Positions 11,101-22,494 of a stretch of DNA of 64,000 bases are shown piece by piece (the stretch's first letter is position 1; each line of letters begins with the position of its first letter). The position numbers and the translations under genes were made by a program. This DNA comes from Linum tenue (taxonomy: Eukaryota > Streptophyta > Magnoliopsida > Malpighiales > Linaceae), in the NCBI GenBank assembly GCA_946122785.1, contig CAMGYJ010000009.1, forward strand, positions 9,268,937-9,332,936. Reading direction: 5' to 3'. The notes under the pieces were generated by a model. That model saw nothing but the letters and a program-made list of their open reading frames with translations. It was not told where the DNA came from and ran no database searches.

Positions 11101-13437
11101 TTAAATAACCTGGGTTAATTTTGAGCTTTTTATATTGGTATTTTTGTAAATGTTTCTGGTTGGGCTTCTAACATGTGCATGATTGACTCTTGGTGAAGCA
11201 AATCAGCACTCTTGCTGGAAACCAGGTACCAAGCTATTTTGTGTGGGAAGTCCTTTTCACAATGCTAATAGTTGGACTTGGCCTGTTGCTCTTTGCATTT
11301 CTCATTGGCAACATGCAGAACTTTCTCCAGGCTCTTGGAAGGAGGTACAGTTTTTTCCTCATTCTTAATGTTGCCTATAACGACCTATACTTAGACTATG
11401 ATGAATTATTCTACTTTCGCTAAGTAATCATTTGCCTAATACGTTCTGTCAATTCCATATTTTAGGAGGTTAGAAATGTCTCTAAGGCGTCGTGATGTGG
11501 ACCAGTGGATGAGTCATCGGCGTTTGCCACAAGAACTAAGGAGGTACAACATTCATATGTGTTTTTACAAGTGTGCAGTATCTCATTGATTTAAATCCCT
11601 TTGTGGAGGGCCAATACAAAGGGAATGTATAACACAAGAAAAGTGACTAGAGCAACAAAAGGAAAACTAGTCGACAGAAAAATAGAAACATAATTTGGTA
11701 TTCAATTATATAGTATAAATGGAAAAGCAAGTGGTGTCGTTGAGGCGTTTTCGAAACCTGGGAGCTGTTATCAACTTCGTCTCAGAATCCTGGACAGCCA
11801 TCAACCCTTGAGGTCCTTGATGGCTGTCCATTCTGTGAGAAGGAATGCCAGTTGAGATTGAATCTGGGAGCTGTTATGAACTTCGTCTCCAAAGATCTGT
11901 GTATTGTGTTCCAACCATATACTCTATAGGATGGCATGAGGGATCACCATAATATGTTTTGCCGTGTTATCCATGGCAGTCAAGAATTTTCATTGTGCTC
12001 TCAAAAGTTCGTATCTTTGTGGCAATGGACCCACAATATTGAACCTGAGGTGAAAGTGATACCACAACCTGGATGCAAAATGACATTGCAAAAACAAGTG
12101 ATCGCACGATCCATCCGCTTTTTCGCACATACAACATTCATATATGGTCCATTTCCAAGTGTCCCGTTTGGATACTAGTTTACAGATCTGTCATGTTGAT
12201 AATTAATGTCTCAAGTTAACGTGTATATTATAGAGTCAATGAAGAAGTCTCGTTGATAAAGTTTTAGTACATGTCCTTAGTTGGGTGGAAGAGTTTTCTT
12301 CAATCCTCTTCGTAGATCAAACATGGGAAAGAAGACAACTTCGATGCTATCTGGCATATTTAGAAATCAAACATTGAAAATTTGTCTTATATATTGACTT
12401 GAGTTAGTTTTACTAATTTTTTTTATGGGATACAGGAAAGTGGTGGAAGCTGAACGGTATAATTGGGCTGCTACCAGAGGAGCGAATGAAGAACTGCTGT
12501 TGGAGAATTTACCTGAAGATCTCCAAAGAGAAATTAGAAGGCATTTATTCAATTTTGTTAAGCAGGTGAGTCGTCAAGGAATATTTCCATACCAACCCGC
12601 TTTTGTTAAAAAATTTCCAACCGTTGAAACAATATCAAACATTTGGCACCGATGAGTACTGCAGGTGTGGATATTTGGGTTGATGGATGTCAACGTACTG
12701 GACGCCATCTGCGAGAAACTGAAACAGCGAATATACATCAAGGGCAGTGAAATCTTCTACCGCGGCGGTGTGGTGGATAAGATGGTGTTCATCGTTAGGG
12801 GAAAGTTGGAGAGCGTGGGGGTGGATGGAACTGAAATCATTTTGTCCGAAGGCCAAGTCTGTGGGGAGGAACTGCTAACTTGGTGTCTTGAGCATGCTTC
12901 TTCAGTCAGCAAAGGTATGGAACTACGGCCTTGTCAGAGTCATAGTCGTTCTAATTAAGGAAAACCAACCAGCATTTCTAATAGGTTGATTAATGAATTT
13001 TCGCAGAAGGCAAGAAAATCAAGGTGCCAGGGCAGAGATTAATCAGCAGCAGAACTGTAAGGTGCTTAACCAACGTGGAGGCGTTCTCACTTCGAGCAAT
13101 CGACCTGGAAGATGTCACCAGCATTTTCGCCAGGAGCTTGAGGAATCCACGAGTCCAAAGCGCCATCAGGTTGCTTCTTCACTTCTATCTATGCATGCCT
13201 AGAGTACGAATGTTACGTCCCAACCAGCTTCTGAGTTATATGCATGGCTGTGTGGGATTGACTTCTTGTTTGCACAGGTATGCATCCCCTTACTGGAGAA
13301 GCATAGCAGCAATGCGGATTCAAGTTGCGTGGAGGTACCGGCAGAAGAGACTGAGGCGAATGGAGAGTAGTAGCGCTGAGACGAGACCGAACTGGGCTTC
13401 GTCTTACCCTCGTCCTCAGCGTCATCATTTTGCCTGA
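8135..13437 (+). CDS. CNGC20: Cyclic nucleotide-gated ion channel, group IV (CNGC20-like), 12 exons
   Basis: Exons with GT-AG borders: 8135-8608, 8779-8970, 9431-9529, 9918-10055, 10323-10571, 10688-10951, 11199-11344, 11466-11543, 12436-12565, 12665-12914, 13007-13169, 13278-13437. They sum to 2343 nt (780 residues plus stop) with all phases matching. The product is a plasma-membrane, cation-conducting channel subunit opened by cyclic nucleotides and regulated by calmodulin. It has a long N-terminus with CSDPYCTTCP (near residue 130), S1-S4 in exons 2-5, S5 in late exon 5, filter AGNQ (478-481) followed by S6, and FLQALGRR entering the C-linker with RYNWAATRG. The cyclic-nucleotide pocket is in exon 10 (FIVRGKLESVG, CGEELLTW). 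An IQ motif (IQVAWRYRQKR, 742-752) ends the protein. Group IVa is CNGC19/20; length and N-terminus favour CNGC20, but orthology is inferred. No break was found. Confidence 0.93.
11544..12435 (+). other. Intron 8 of the CNGC gene, with an inverted repeat
   Basis: This is one of the longest introns (892 nt). GGGAGCTGTTAT.AACTTCGTCTC occurs twice (about 11760 and 11868). Between the copies, GGACAGCCATCAA (11792-11804) pairs perfectly with TTGATGGCTGTCC (11817-11829) around a 12-nt loop, and AGAAT/ATTCT extends the stem across a 3-nt bulge. The direct repeats plus hairpin look like the footprint of a small insertion. No open frame of interest lies inside. Confidence 0.7.
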
Positions 13438-13828
13438 CGTATCTATACATCCACGCAATATATAGATAGTAGTAAGATAGGTAACTCGTATATAAGGTAG
13501 ACAGATAGATAGAACATGTATATGCACCATTATATGCGACTGTGCGTTCTCTATAGTTGAAGTTGATGGATGTGTTGAAGAAGCTTGTTTCTGGGCTCTG
13601 GCGTTTGTATGTATGGAAGAAGAGATATAATGCAATAATAATATCACATCCAATGTCGTTCTGGATTTGTTTCCTTGGATTCATTCGTACTACTTTTTAA
13701 GTACGATTTAAGATGTTCGTGTAAATCTCAACTTCGTTACAATGGTTTTGAACTCTTATTCTTTAATATTGCTGATCTTGGATAAGGTTGTTAATGAGAC
13801 GATGTATTTACGAGCTGCTTGACGTTCG
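13438..13828 (+). other. CNGC 3' UTR and downstream spacer
   Basis: No further gene. An A/T-rich GAGATATAATGCAATAATAATATC (about 13620-13645) could supply plant near-upstream poly(A) elements for the channel mRNA, but no canonical AATAAA was seen in this stretch. The spacer ends at the duplicated flank of the LTR element that starts at 13866. Confidence 0.4.
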
Positions 13829-14026
13829 GCTTGGAAAAAGCTCGTTTGAATCTCCACTTGTTTACTGTTGGAAATATAAATTAATAGTATTATATTATAA
13901 TTAATATTATTAGGTTAGTAGAGTTAGGCTTGGAAAAAGCTCGTTTGAATCTCCACTTGTTCACTATTGGAAATATAAATTAATAGTATTATATTATAAT
14001 TAATATTATTAGGTTAGTAGAGTTAG
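13829..14026. repeat. 99-bp tandem duplication across an LTR boundary
   Basis: Copies 13829-13927 and 13928-14026 differ at only a couple of positions. Each contains 37 bp of host flank (GCTTGGAAAAAGCTCG...) plus the first 62 bp of the 5' LTR. The LTR start TGTTGG is intact in the first copy and TATTGG in the second. The 3' LTR lacks the duplication, so it arose after insertion. Confidence 0.92.
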
Positions 14027-14342
14027 GCGGCTGGTTATGGTTGAGTAGGTTAGGGTTAATTGTTAGAGCTTTGGGTTTATTTCCTATAAATATGTTTGGT
14101 GTTTCATTGAGAATTAATTAAGAAAAGTATTAAGGAAAGTATTCCTTCTAAACCTAATCTTTCTCAATTCCTAATTTCTATTCTCCCCGAACCCAAGGCC
14201 TCTGCCTATTCTTGATTCTATTATGTTCTTCCCTAAATTGCCAATCTAAATCCCTAATTCTTTCTCTCAATCCCTATTTGTTACAAATAATTATGGGTGC
14301 CAAAGATCAGAACCTAGAGACTCTAGAAGAGGGTTTCTTTCA

Positions 14343-16351
14343 GTGGTATCAGAGCCTGTTTGCATGCACTCATATCGGAGCCATATTGAGATTTGAAGGG
14401 CTCTCACTCAAAGAACTCACCATGGTTCTTAAAATGGAGTTGGAAGCTGCGAGAATAGAGAGTAGTGAGTAGTCCAATTCCACCTCCAGCCGCAGCTTGC
14501 ACCGCAATCAAACCGCTGATCGCAGAAATGGATTTCGAAGATTGGTTGGAACAATCTGCGTTCCCAATCAAGCTCGAGCAAGGTGGAACCACCACCACGT
14601 TGAAGGCCGAGAAAGCAGTTGCTGCAGCGGCTATCTCCCATGTGACATCACCATCATCGCTAGCCATTCCTTCACCAATCGAGAAAAAGACAAAGGTCGA
14701 TGAGCCCCTGGCAGCGGAGCCGCCGACCACGGAATAAATCCTAGCACCACCGATAGGCGCGCGCGGTGGTGATGACCAAGGAGAGGGTCAAAGCCACCAC
14801 GATCATGTTAGTCGGGATGGCTACTGAAGTCGACACCAAAGTTCAGGATTCTTAGAGGAGGTCACCGCCGGGTCACATTATGGACTGGAGTTTCAGGAAG
14901 AAAAAGTAAAGTGCCAGAGATGGCCTTGAGATCGAGCGTTAGGAGAACTCGTCGGAGTCGAGGATTCCTAGGGGAGAGACAAAAAAAGACGATGGTGACT
15001 TCTCTCTCCTTCAAGCCAACGAGCGACGACGAGAGAAGGCCGGAGGACAGGGTCGCCAGGTCGAACCTGCCTCCCAGCCTACTGGAGATCGCTTCGCCGG
15101 AAAACGAGGAGAAGCGGGCGTCGCCGAAGAAGGAACCGCCGACGGAGGACGAGTCGAAGAAGATGTTGTCGATGAGCTAGTGAAAGAAGAAATTGTTGGA
15201 GAAGACGGAGTGGTCGCTAACGAGGAACAAAGAAGAGAATAAGAAAAGGGATGGCTACTGGGTTGTGTAGTGGATAGTGATGGCAATTTCAACCCGTCCC
15301 GCGGGTATTACCCGACCCGCAGTAGCGTGGGGCGGGGCATGGGTATCTATTTCCGACCCGCCCTGCACCGCCCCGCCCCGTTCTAGACTCATTTTATCTC
15401 AATTTCTTACAATTTCTATACATATTTCTCCTTTTTTTTACTTTTCTTCAACTAGTTAGAGTCGCTCTTTCAACTTGTTAGACTCAATTACCCATTCTAT
15501 TATCACTGTTTTTCATTCTTAAAGTGTTTTTCCCTTCGTTTTATCGTAAAAAGTAAATTATATTTGTATTTTTTTCGAATAACATGTAAGAGTGAGTCGA
15601 CCCGCCCCGCCCCGTACCCATGCGGGTTTTACCCGCCCCGCCCCGTAGTAGCGTGGGGCGGGGCATGGGCATTGAGGTACCTGCCACGCCCCGCCCCATT
15701 GCCATCACTAGTAGTAGTAGTGGAGTAGGTGGAAAAGAGTCTTCTTCGCAGGCTATGGAGGAGGAAAGAGCTAGCTGAGCTCGTGTCAGCTCGATTGGAG
15801 TAGTGGAACGGGCCTCGATTTGTAGTGATGCGGGCCGGAAATAGGTTTGGTAATGGATCGAACAAGACAATATCAGAGGGGTTTCAAGAGTAAGATGGGC
15901 CGAATGATCAAGGGAGATTTTGGCTACAATTGGGCTGTCTTATTTGCTCTAGTTTGCAGTGAGGAAATTTGAAGGAAGAGAGAAGTGGACACAAAAGTGG
16001 GCTTCCAAGAAGGCTTTAATAGTTAATTCAAACGCTTTTGAAAGGGAATGGAGCAGAAAAGGGCTTGTCTTCATGAAGATTCCAAGCCGGAGCACAATTG
16101 AGAGCAGTTCGCTGACTCTTATTTTGTGATTTTCGACAAGGAGGAGTAAGAATTGTCTAGCGATGGAGCATGTGACAGGTATCATGTGGTTACATGTCAC
16201 GTGGTTGGAGAAGAATCGGCGAAAGTTGCAGTTGCTGGAAAAGTGTTCATTCGTGGAATTTGAACACAATAGGAATCGAAGAAAGCGGAAGATCGAGAAA
16301 GTGAAAGTGACTGCAACCTTGAGGACAAGGTCGCTTTCAAGGAGGATAGAT
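14343..16351 (+). other. Interior of the non-autonomous LTR element
   Basis: After the primer-binding site comes a mixture of short open frames. One at 14911-15180 is rich in Arg, Ser, Glu and Lys and lacks a recognised domain. No reverse transcriptase, protease zinc knuckle or integrase signature was found in any frame, so none of these frames is called as a gene. The MITE at 15275-15710 interrupts the region. Confidence 0.6.
15275..15710. mobile_element. hAT-type MITE with TAGTGATGGCAAT ends
   Basis: The left end TAGTGATGGCAAT is exactly complementary to the right end ATTGCCATCACTA. GGGGCGGGGC/CCCGCCCCGC blocks lie just inside each end, and the centre is AT-rich. GTAGTGGA occurs at 15267-15274 and at 15717-15724, six bases beyond the right end, so the 8-bp TSD is only approximate in a GTA-repetitive setting. 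There is no coding content. Confidence 0.75.
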
Positions 16352-17954
16352 TGTTGGAAATATAAATTAATAGTGTTATTATAATTAATATTACTAGCTT
16401 ATTACCCGGCCCGTTGGCCGGATTACTGTATGTTACCCACTTGTGGAATGGGAGAGAAAGCAAGTGAGAGTGAAGGGATTAGGATTCCACTTGATTAAGA
16501 CCGACCCACTAATCTGATTCTTCCCGACCTGCCCCAACCTAAAGGGTCAGAAAGAGTTAATAAGAAAATATGAACGGAGAGGATTAGTCATATATCTTGA
16601 CTCTTCAGAAGTGGGTCAAACAGGATCAAGGTTGGGTGAGGGCAATTTTAGCGCTAAGCAGAGTTCTGGGTTGAATAACTTTACTTAGGCCTAGAAATTG
16701 GTGCTGATGCAGACTGCAGTTTTTATTATACCATCATCAATCATCATTGAATTAGTTCTGGGCATCCCTCCCCGTTGTCGGTCTGAATTCTAATGATGGC
16801 TTCATTCCTTGCACCAGCCATATCAGCGAGTTGTCATCTCGAGCATGATTTGCCTATGTACAAATGATACAATTAGAGTATGAAACTGAATTCAAAGAAT
16901 AGGAAAAGAGAATTCTATCACATGCCAATAAATACACACATAATAGTTGAAGGTAAGTGAAAGTCATTACTCGCACATCAATTCTCAAAAATTACAGACT
17001 AAACAATGGCTAGAATGGCACTGAAACTACCAAGAATCATGGACGAAACAACTTGTCAAATTAAATAATCCTTATACTGAAACTACCTTCTAACTTGAAA
17101 TAAGACATGATCACAGTTCATAGCATTCTTAGCACTATGAATTGGTTGCAGCTCGTCCTTATCACTGCCTCCCAAGCTCAATTCAAACAGAATAGAGACC
17201 GTTATGTAAGATAACCATATCCTTACTGATCATAATTCCTTTCTTCACTCCATTTTTGTCGGAGAAAAGAGTTATCCCCCTCTCCTGCATTTCTCTTTCC
17301 CCCTCTCTTTCCCCTCTTCTTCACAAACCGATCCCTAAACCAGCAACAACAACACAAAAATAGCCTTCGCCTCTGCCATCTCCATCTTCTGAACACGTTG
17401 GTGGCAAGACAGGACTGCAGAAGCAAAATTTTCTAAAATCAAACTAAATTTTTTGAAGGAGACTCAACCACGAAAAAAGAGTAAAGCAACAATACTAATA
17501 GTTCAGATGGTTGGTTTTGATGTTATACGTTGTTTTTGTTATGGTCTCCAGTATATCAACTACAACAAAGATGTTTCCTCCAGTCATCTTTAATGCACGA
17601 TTTAGAAGTAAGTCCTCTTGTTTGTGTCAAATGGAAACATTCATGGGTTCTTAACTCCCCTGTTAGTGTAAATGCAGCAGCAGCAGAAAAGAAGTTTGAC
17701 AACACAGCAAGTACCCAGGCAAAATGATACAATGCAGTAGGTGATATGTGTCTCGAAGGTTTTGAGTTACTAAACTTCATGTTAAAAATAAACATGAATT
17801 AAAATAGATTATTCTATTAAGCAAACATCCCCTCTAATCATACAAAGATCAGATATCCAATTCACAAACAATTAAGCCATAAAAAATCATCACACATCCA
17901 CCACCTTTGATTGCCTAAATTTGGTTTTTCGCAAAGTTATGGACTCTTAAGGGT

Positions 17955-18120
17955 AACGTTCATGGGTAGTCTGTTTCATAACTCTAGAGAGCACAGTAAG
18001 CAGCCACCAGCCAGACACAGTGCGGTAGGCGAATATGATTCTCAATTCACAATTTCTCACCACCAGAAGTAAGAACATGCCATAATAAGTGTAGCGTTCA
18101 TGGGTGGTCTGTTTCATAGC
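17955..18120. repeat. Direct repeats inside the Helitron
   Basis: CGTTCATGGGTAGTCTGTTT (about 17958) recurs as CGTTCATGGGTGGTCTGTTT (about 18092), each followed by CATA.C, with about 134 bp between them. This may be a local duplication within the captured sequence. Confidence 0.7.
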
Positions 18121-18153
18121 ACTACTACACAATTTGTTAAAAAGGAAAGAAAG

Positions 18154-18369
18154 GTATTTAGCATCACGGCGGAACAACTTTTACAGGACAACAACGACAA
18201 CATGCTGCAACCACCAGAACTGGTATCACAACTCATAGGGAAAATCAAAAGATTTACTCTCAAATTAAGTAGTTACAACATCGAGCAATCGTCAAGCACA
18301 TACACCATCACAAAAGTCACGGAACCTGATTCACAAAGCATTCAAACATTTGAGGACATTTCTGCAAAG
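18154..18369 (+). pseudogene. RPA large-subunit-like C-terminal exon captured by the Helitron
   Basis: The frame reads VFSITAEQLLQ, then PPELVSQLIGKIKRFTLKL, then YTITKV. This resembles the tail of plant replication protein A large-subunit-like proteins, where a short helix plus an F.LKL...Y..T.I pattern closes the last OB fold. The frame ends at a GT donor (AAG|GTACAA at 18370), and the left edge follows an AG, so it looks like a single captured exon. It lies opposite in strand to the Helitron. RPA-like genes are a known component of plant Helitrons. The family call is by pattern only. Confidence 0.5.
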
Positions 18370-19851
18370 GTACAACTTATATGTCTTTTTTCCAAGCCAT
18401 TTCCATCAACATGCTAATAAATTTGCAATGCATAAAACAAACGGGCCAAAACTTGAAATTCAGCCTGTTTGACCGGCCCATGCCAAATTCTAATTATTCT
18501 TTACTTTTAAACTTTCTATTTGAAAATAAAAAATAGTAAAAGAAAAGAGACGACTACAATTCGCCATTTGCACATCACTTATTCGGGAATAAAACCATAG
18601 AAATTCAAAAGGAACTGAAAATGTTTAGGATCGTTTTAATGTTTAAAATAACCAAATAAATCTTTATGTTTAGTTTTTTACTAACAAATACCAAACGATT
18701 CCCTATAAAACACACTATAATTTGATCAATATGATGTCAAATAATTATAAAATATATATTTGAAATGATAAAAATTGGAATAATTGGGTTGGTCGAGGTT
18801 GAACCATTGAATAACTTTAAAATACATTATATTTTAGCCACTAAGATATAAAATAATAGCATAATATATATTATGCCAAAGAAAATAGCTTGTTTTAGAA
18901 TGACAAACCAATGATGTTCATTTGTTTTACTTGATGGCCAAATCTCATGTAGGTCAGGCTCATTCAACTCTTTTATTTTATGGTTAGCGGTTAGCCCATT
19001 AGATACCATGCATTAGTTTATTGTTAAATTTTTTATTTTTAACAATAAAAGGAGTATTATTTTTGCCTTTTCATATATATTTTATCACCAAGGAGAAATA
19101 AAAGGGTATAACGAAAAAATTGACACTCCTAGACCCGTTTAAATCCGCATGTGTACGGTAAGTTGGCCCGTTCCACAGAGGAAAGAGAAAAAATTGGTAC
19201 TCCCTATTCTACCCTTCCTACAAACGCTTCTGGAGCAGGGAATTTGAAATGGGGGAAGAGTTTTTTCCACCCTGCTATTATATGTTTTTAATTTAAAATG
19301 ATACAACAAATGTACTTAGTGTGATTGGTTATGAACCTTGCCTTTCTTTAAAATGGTCATGGTTCAAATCCCAGTATGTATCTTTTTAATGAATTAAAAA
19401 AAATAATTGTGAAGACCAAAATGTCCTTCCTACATTCACTCTCGTTGCAGGAAATTTGAAATGGAGCTCCCGTTTTTCACTTCGGTGTATTATAGTATGT
19501 GTAGATTAGGTTAGTAGAGTTAGGCGGCTGGTTATGGTCGAGTAGGTTAGGGTAAATTGTTAGGGATTTGAGTTTATTTCCTATAAATATGTACTTGGGT
19601 TTCATTCATAATTAACCAAGAAAAGTATTCATCAAAGTATCTTTTCTTAACATAATATTCTCAACTCCTAATTTCTATTCTCCCCTAATCCAATGCCTCG
19701 GCCGATTCTTGATTCTATTATGTTCTTCCCCAAATTATCAATCTAAATCCCTAATTCTTTCTCTCAATCCGTAATCCCTATTAGTTACAAATAATTACGG
19801 GTATCAAAGATCATAACCTAGAGACCCTGGAATAGGGTTTCTTTCATTTAC

Positions 19852-20215
19852 TAACGAATTTAGCTTGAGCTAAGGCTTGTTTAGCTCACGTGCTAGCTCG
19901 ACTCGGTGGCTTTTTGAATTCAGCTCGTGAACCGTCTTGTTTTAAGCTAATGTGATGTCTTAACATTGTGGTTAAGGAGACAACAAGACTACTAACTTAT
20001 GAGTATAGCGATATATATCTTATAAGTTTGTTTAAATTGTATAACTCACCATGTTTGAGCAAATATGTCTCACTTAATATAACTCACCAATCTCCTCTTA
20101 TCTCTACTCGGCCGACACTCTCTCTCTTCCCCTCCTTCACGTCCAAACTATTCCTCCCTTCTATTCGATCACCCAACAGTCAAATCATCACCCCTTTCCA
20201 CCACAAACACGCCTA
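19852..20215. other. Flank of the LTR element, no gene
   Basis: This stretch is rich in AGCTCG/GAGCT motifs and matches the style of the left flank at about 13800-13860, so the LTR element landed in older repeat DNA. No gene was seen. Confidence 0.5.
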
Positions 20216-20223
20216 CACCTTCC

Positions 20224-20946
20224 CAGGGACGGAGCCAGAAGTTTTGTTTAGGAGGGGCCAATAAAGAAAAGTTAGAAGTCAAATATATGATATATAAAAT
20301 TTATAATTTTCATATTTTAGTCTAAATATATTTTTATGTCACTAACATTCAAAATATTATGTGATTTTCATTATCCTACTTCTTATTCAATATAATTTAA
20401 TAAACTGTTAGGGTAACCTATTTTTAAATTAGTAAAAGGGGTTTTCTCTGCTATTTAAACAAGATTAATGCATGTGGCACCGTAGGAGAATTAAAAAAAA
20501 ACTGAAATAGGTACCTGATTCCTAATGGAGAAAGGAGAATTTGGTGAAAAGCTATCATTTTTTGTCACAATCAAAATTGTAAATTTTTAGAACATCAGGA
20601 GAGAAAAGAAAAAGGAAAAGGAAAAGATACACAAAAATAAGCAAGTTCTATTACCAAATTGTAGGACTTGAAAAATAGGAGATGAGAAATTAGCGCGAAA
20701 AAACAAAAAATAAATAAAGAAAAAGAATGGTACAAAACAAGAAAGGTAGGTAGCAAATTGTATAACTTGAGAAAATTTATGGTGAGACATGCTAAAATGG
20801 TAAACATAGGAGGGGAAATGGACATTTTGGGGTTAATAGTTAATCTATTTGCAAGGATCCATCATCGAACACAGGACTTCCCTTTAAAAACGAAAACTCT
20901 TCAACCACTAGACTACAAATAGAATTGATGCTTAGCTCCATTCCTG
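20224..20946. mobile_element. hAT-type MITE with CAGGGACGGAGC end
   Basis: The left end CAGGGACGGAGCCAGAAG and the complement of the right end CAGGAATGGAGCTAAGC form short TIRs. The 8-bp flanks CACCTTCC (20216-20223) and CATCTTCC (20947-20954) differ by one base. Near the right end, the complementary strand reads GTAGTCTAGTGGTTGAAG...GTGTTCGA, which resembles the A and B boxes of a tRNA-Glu-like sequence. There is no coding content. Confidence 0.75.
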
Positions 20947-20954
20947 CATCTTCC

Positions 20955-21265
20955 CCAACACTACTACCATTAGCCATCAAAATAAACCCCCTTAATTCAT
21001 ATATTCGTCAATTGGTTATATTATGTTTAGGATGATGGTTTATGCCAATTGAAACAAAAAAAAAAAAAAAAATAGCAAAACAAAAGGATCACATACTACA
21101 TCTGAAGCCCACAATGCATGAAGAAATTGACGTGGAGATGGTATATGCAAAACTCGGGCAACTGGCGGAAGGACAATAAACCTTGGTGACCAAGTTAGAT
21201 TAGCAAATCCTCTATTTTCTTCAGTCACAATACTCCTTTTGCCCTGAGGGATTTTATTGCTTCTC
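20955..21265. other. Spacer with poly(A) tract
   Basis: An A-run of about 19 nt lies at 21056-21073. A minus-strand frame (21040-21282) continues to the run, but its product is not recognised and it overlaps the LINE boundary. No gene is called. Confidence 0.4.
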
Positions 21266-22480
21266 GATGTGTCTTTCCCCATCGACGTGCCACGATAATT
21301 ATTTGGGTGTCCCTATTGTGTGGGGCCGATCTAAAAAAGAAATCTTCTCTTTTCTCCTCGAGCTTATGATGAAGAAGGGAGGATCATGGAAAAGCCTCCT
21401 CCTTTCCCCTGGTGGAAAAGGGATTATGCTTAAGGTTGTTTTACAAGCTATCACAACTTACATCATAAGCATCTTTCTTCTGCCCGTTGATTGACTAATA
21501 AGATGGACTTGATCGTTCACGGTTTCTTTTGGTCTGGTTCGATGATCAAAAATTACATTCATTGGTGTAATGCTAGATCTCTTGAATTATCAAAAGAGGA
21601 TGGAGGACTTGGTTTTCGCAACTTCCACATATTTAATCTTGCACTTCTTAGCAAATAGGTGTGGCGTATGTTAAAGAATCATGAGGCCCTCTGGGTTCGG
21701 CTTCTCAAAGGCCTCTACTTCCCCTCTGGCATTCTGTGATGCTAAAGAAGCTATGAACATGGGGCTTATCAGAGTTATTATGAACGGAGATTCTACTTCA
21801 AAAGGATTGCACACTGCCTTTGGAGCATTTGGATTGCTCGTAATGGTTGCATTTTGGAAACAAGCCTATTTCCCCGGGCTCTTCGGCGAGATGGCAAAAG
21901 GGGATTTCTCATTCACTAAGGAAGCTCTTTCTTCCTCTCGTTCCTATTCCTCTCACCATTCTACCTTCTCGTCTGCTCAACCTCGGGGTTCTCGTTCTCA
22001 CCCCTCTCCACCACCTTGCCCTGTCCAGAAGATAGTGCACTGTGACGCTTTTTTTATTTTGGATTCACAGTTGACGACATATGGGATTACTATTGCTAAT
22101 TTCCCGGGTCAGGTGTTTGACGGAAAGGTTGAGATTTTTCTTTGTTACTACCCAATTCAAGCGGAGGCATTGGCTTTACTTTTTGCTGTGAATCTGGCCG
22201 CTCTTGATCCTACCCCCACCGTCATTCACTCGGACTGCCTTGCCATTATTTCTGCTCTGAAGCTCCATCCCTCGCTTTGGCCAAGGCGCTATCAAGCAAC
22301 CATCGCTCATCATTTTTGCACTCTCCTCTGCACCTTGGATCAAAGTCGAATTCACCCCTCGTCGGTTGAATGCCCTTGCAGATTGGGTTGCTCGTAATGC
22401 TAGAATGATGTCGCTGCCAGGGAACTGCATTGTTATTGTCGATATTATTTCCCCTCTCCTATAATCCTTTGACTGCGCTG
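21266..22480 (+). pseudogene. Degenerate LINE ORF2 C-terminal half (RT tail and RNase H)
   Basis: In broken frames the plus strand gives YLGVPIVWGRSKKE, GGSWKSLLLSPGGKGIMLK and VLQAITTYIIS. It then gives IHWCNARSLELSKEDGGLGF, LLKGLYFP, WIARNGCI and finally an RNase H-like part (VHCDAFFI, QAEALALLFAV, VIHSDC). This order matches plant LINE reverse transcriptase, zinc-binding tail and RNase H. In-frame stops (for example at about 21492 and 21655) and frame changes show that it is dead, and part of the zinc-binding region is missing. Confidence 0.85.
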
Positions 22481-22494
22481 GAATTGGAATGAAA

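Larger units (their letters stand above)
16394..19505 (-). mobile_element. Complete non-autonomous Helitron, 3.1 kb
   Basis: On the minus strand the element begins TCTACACATACTATAATACA (plus-strand end at 19505) and ends in CTAG (16397-16394). The terminus is preceded, 8 nt inside, by the hairpin CCGGCC-CGTT-GGCCGG (16406-16421). Insertion lies between A (16393) and T (19506) without duplication. Removing it rebuilds AATATTATTAGGTTAG exactly as in the intact 5' LTR. No Rep/helicase frame was seen. A C-terminal RPA1-like exon (about 18154-18369, plus strand) and a tRNA-like region (19317-19371) lie inside. Confidence 0.92.
13866..19846 (+). mobile_element. Non-autonomous LTR retrotransposon (split by a Helitron)
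   Basis: The 5-bp TSD TTTAC lies at 13861-13865 and 19847-19851. The 5' LTR is 13866-14342 (TGTTGG...TTTCA, including the 99-bp duplication). The 3' LTR is 16352-16393 continued at 19506-19846. A primer-binding site TGGTATCAGAGCC at 14344-14356 (initiator-Met tRNA type) follows the 5' LTR, and a purine run AAGGAGGATAGA precedes the 3' LTR. The roughly 2-kb interior has only short unrelated frames and a nested MITE, with no gag, RT or integrase motif, so the element depended on proteins supplied in trans. The LTRs have clearly diverged, so it is older than the copia and Athila insertions in this window. Confidence 0.88.

Noticed and set aside
15267..15724. GTAGTGGA as a perfect TSD of the MITE
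   Set aside because: The right copy lies six bases beyond the TIR in a GTA-repetitive stretch, so the match may be chance.
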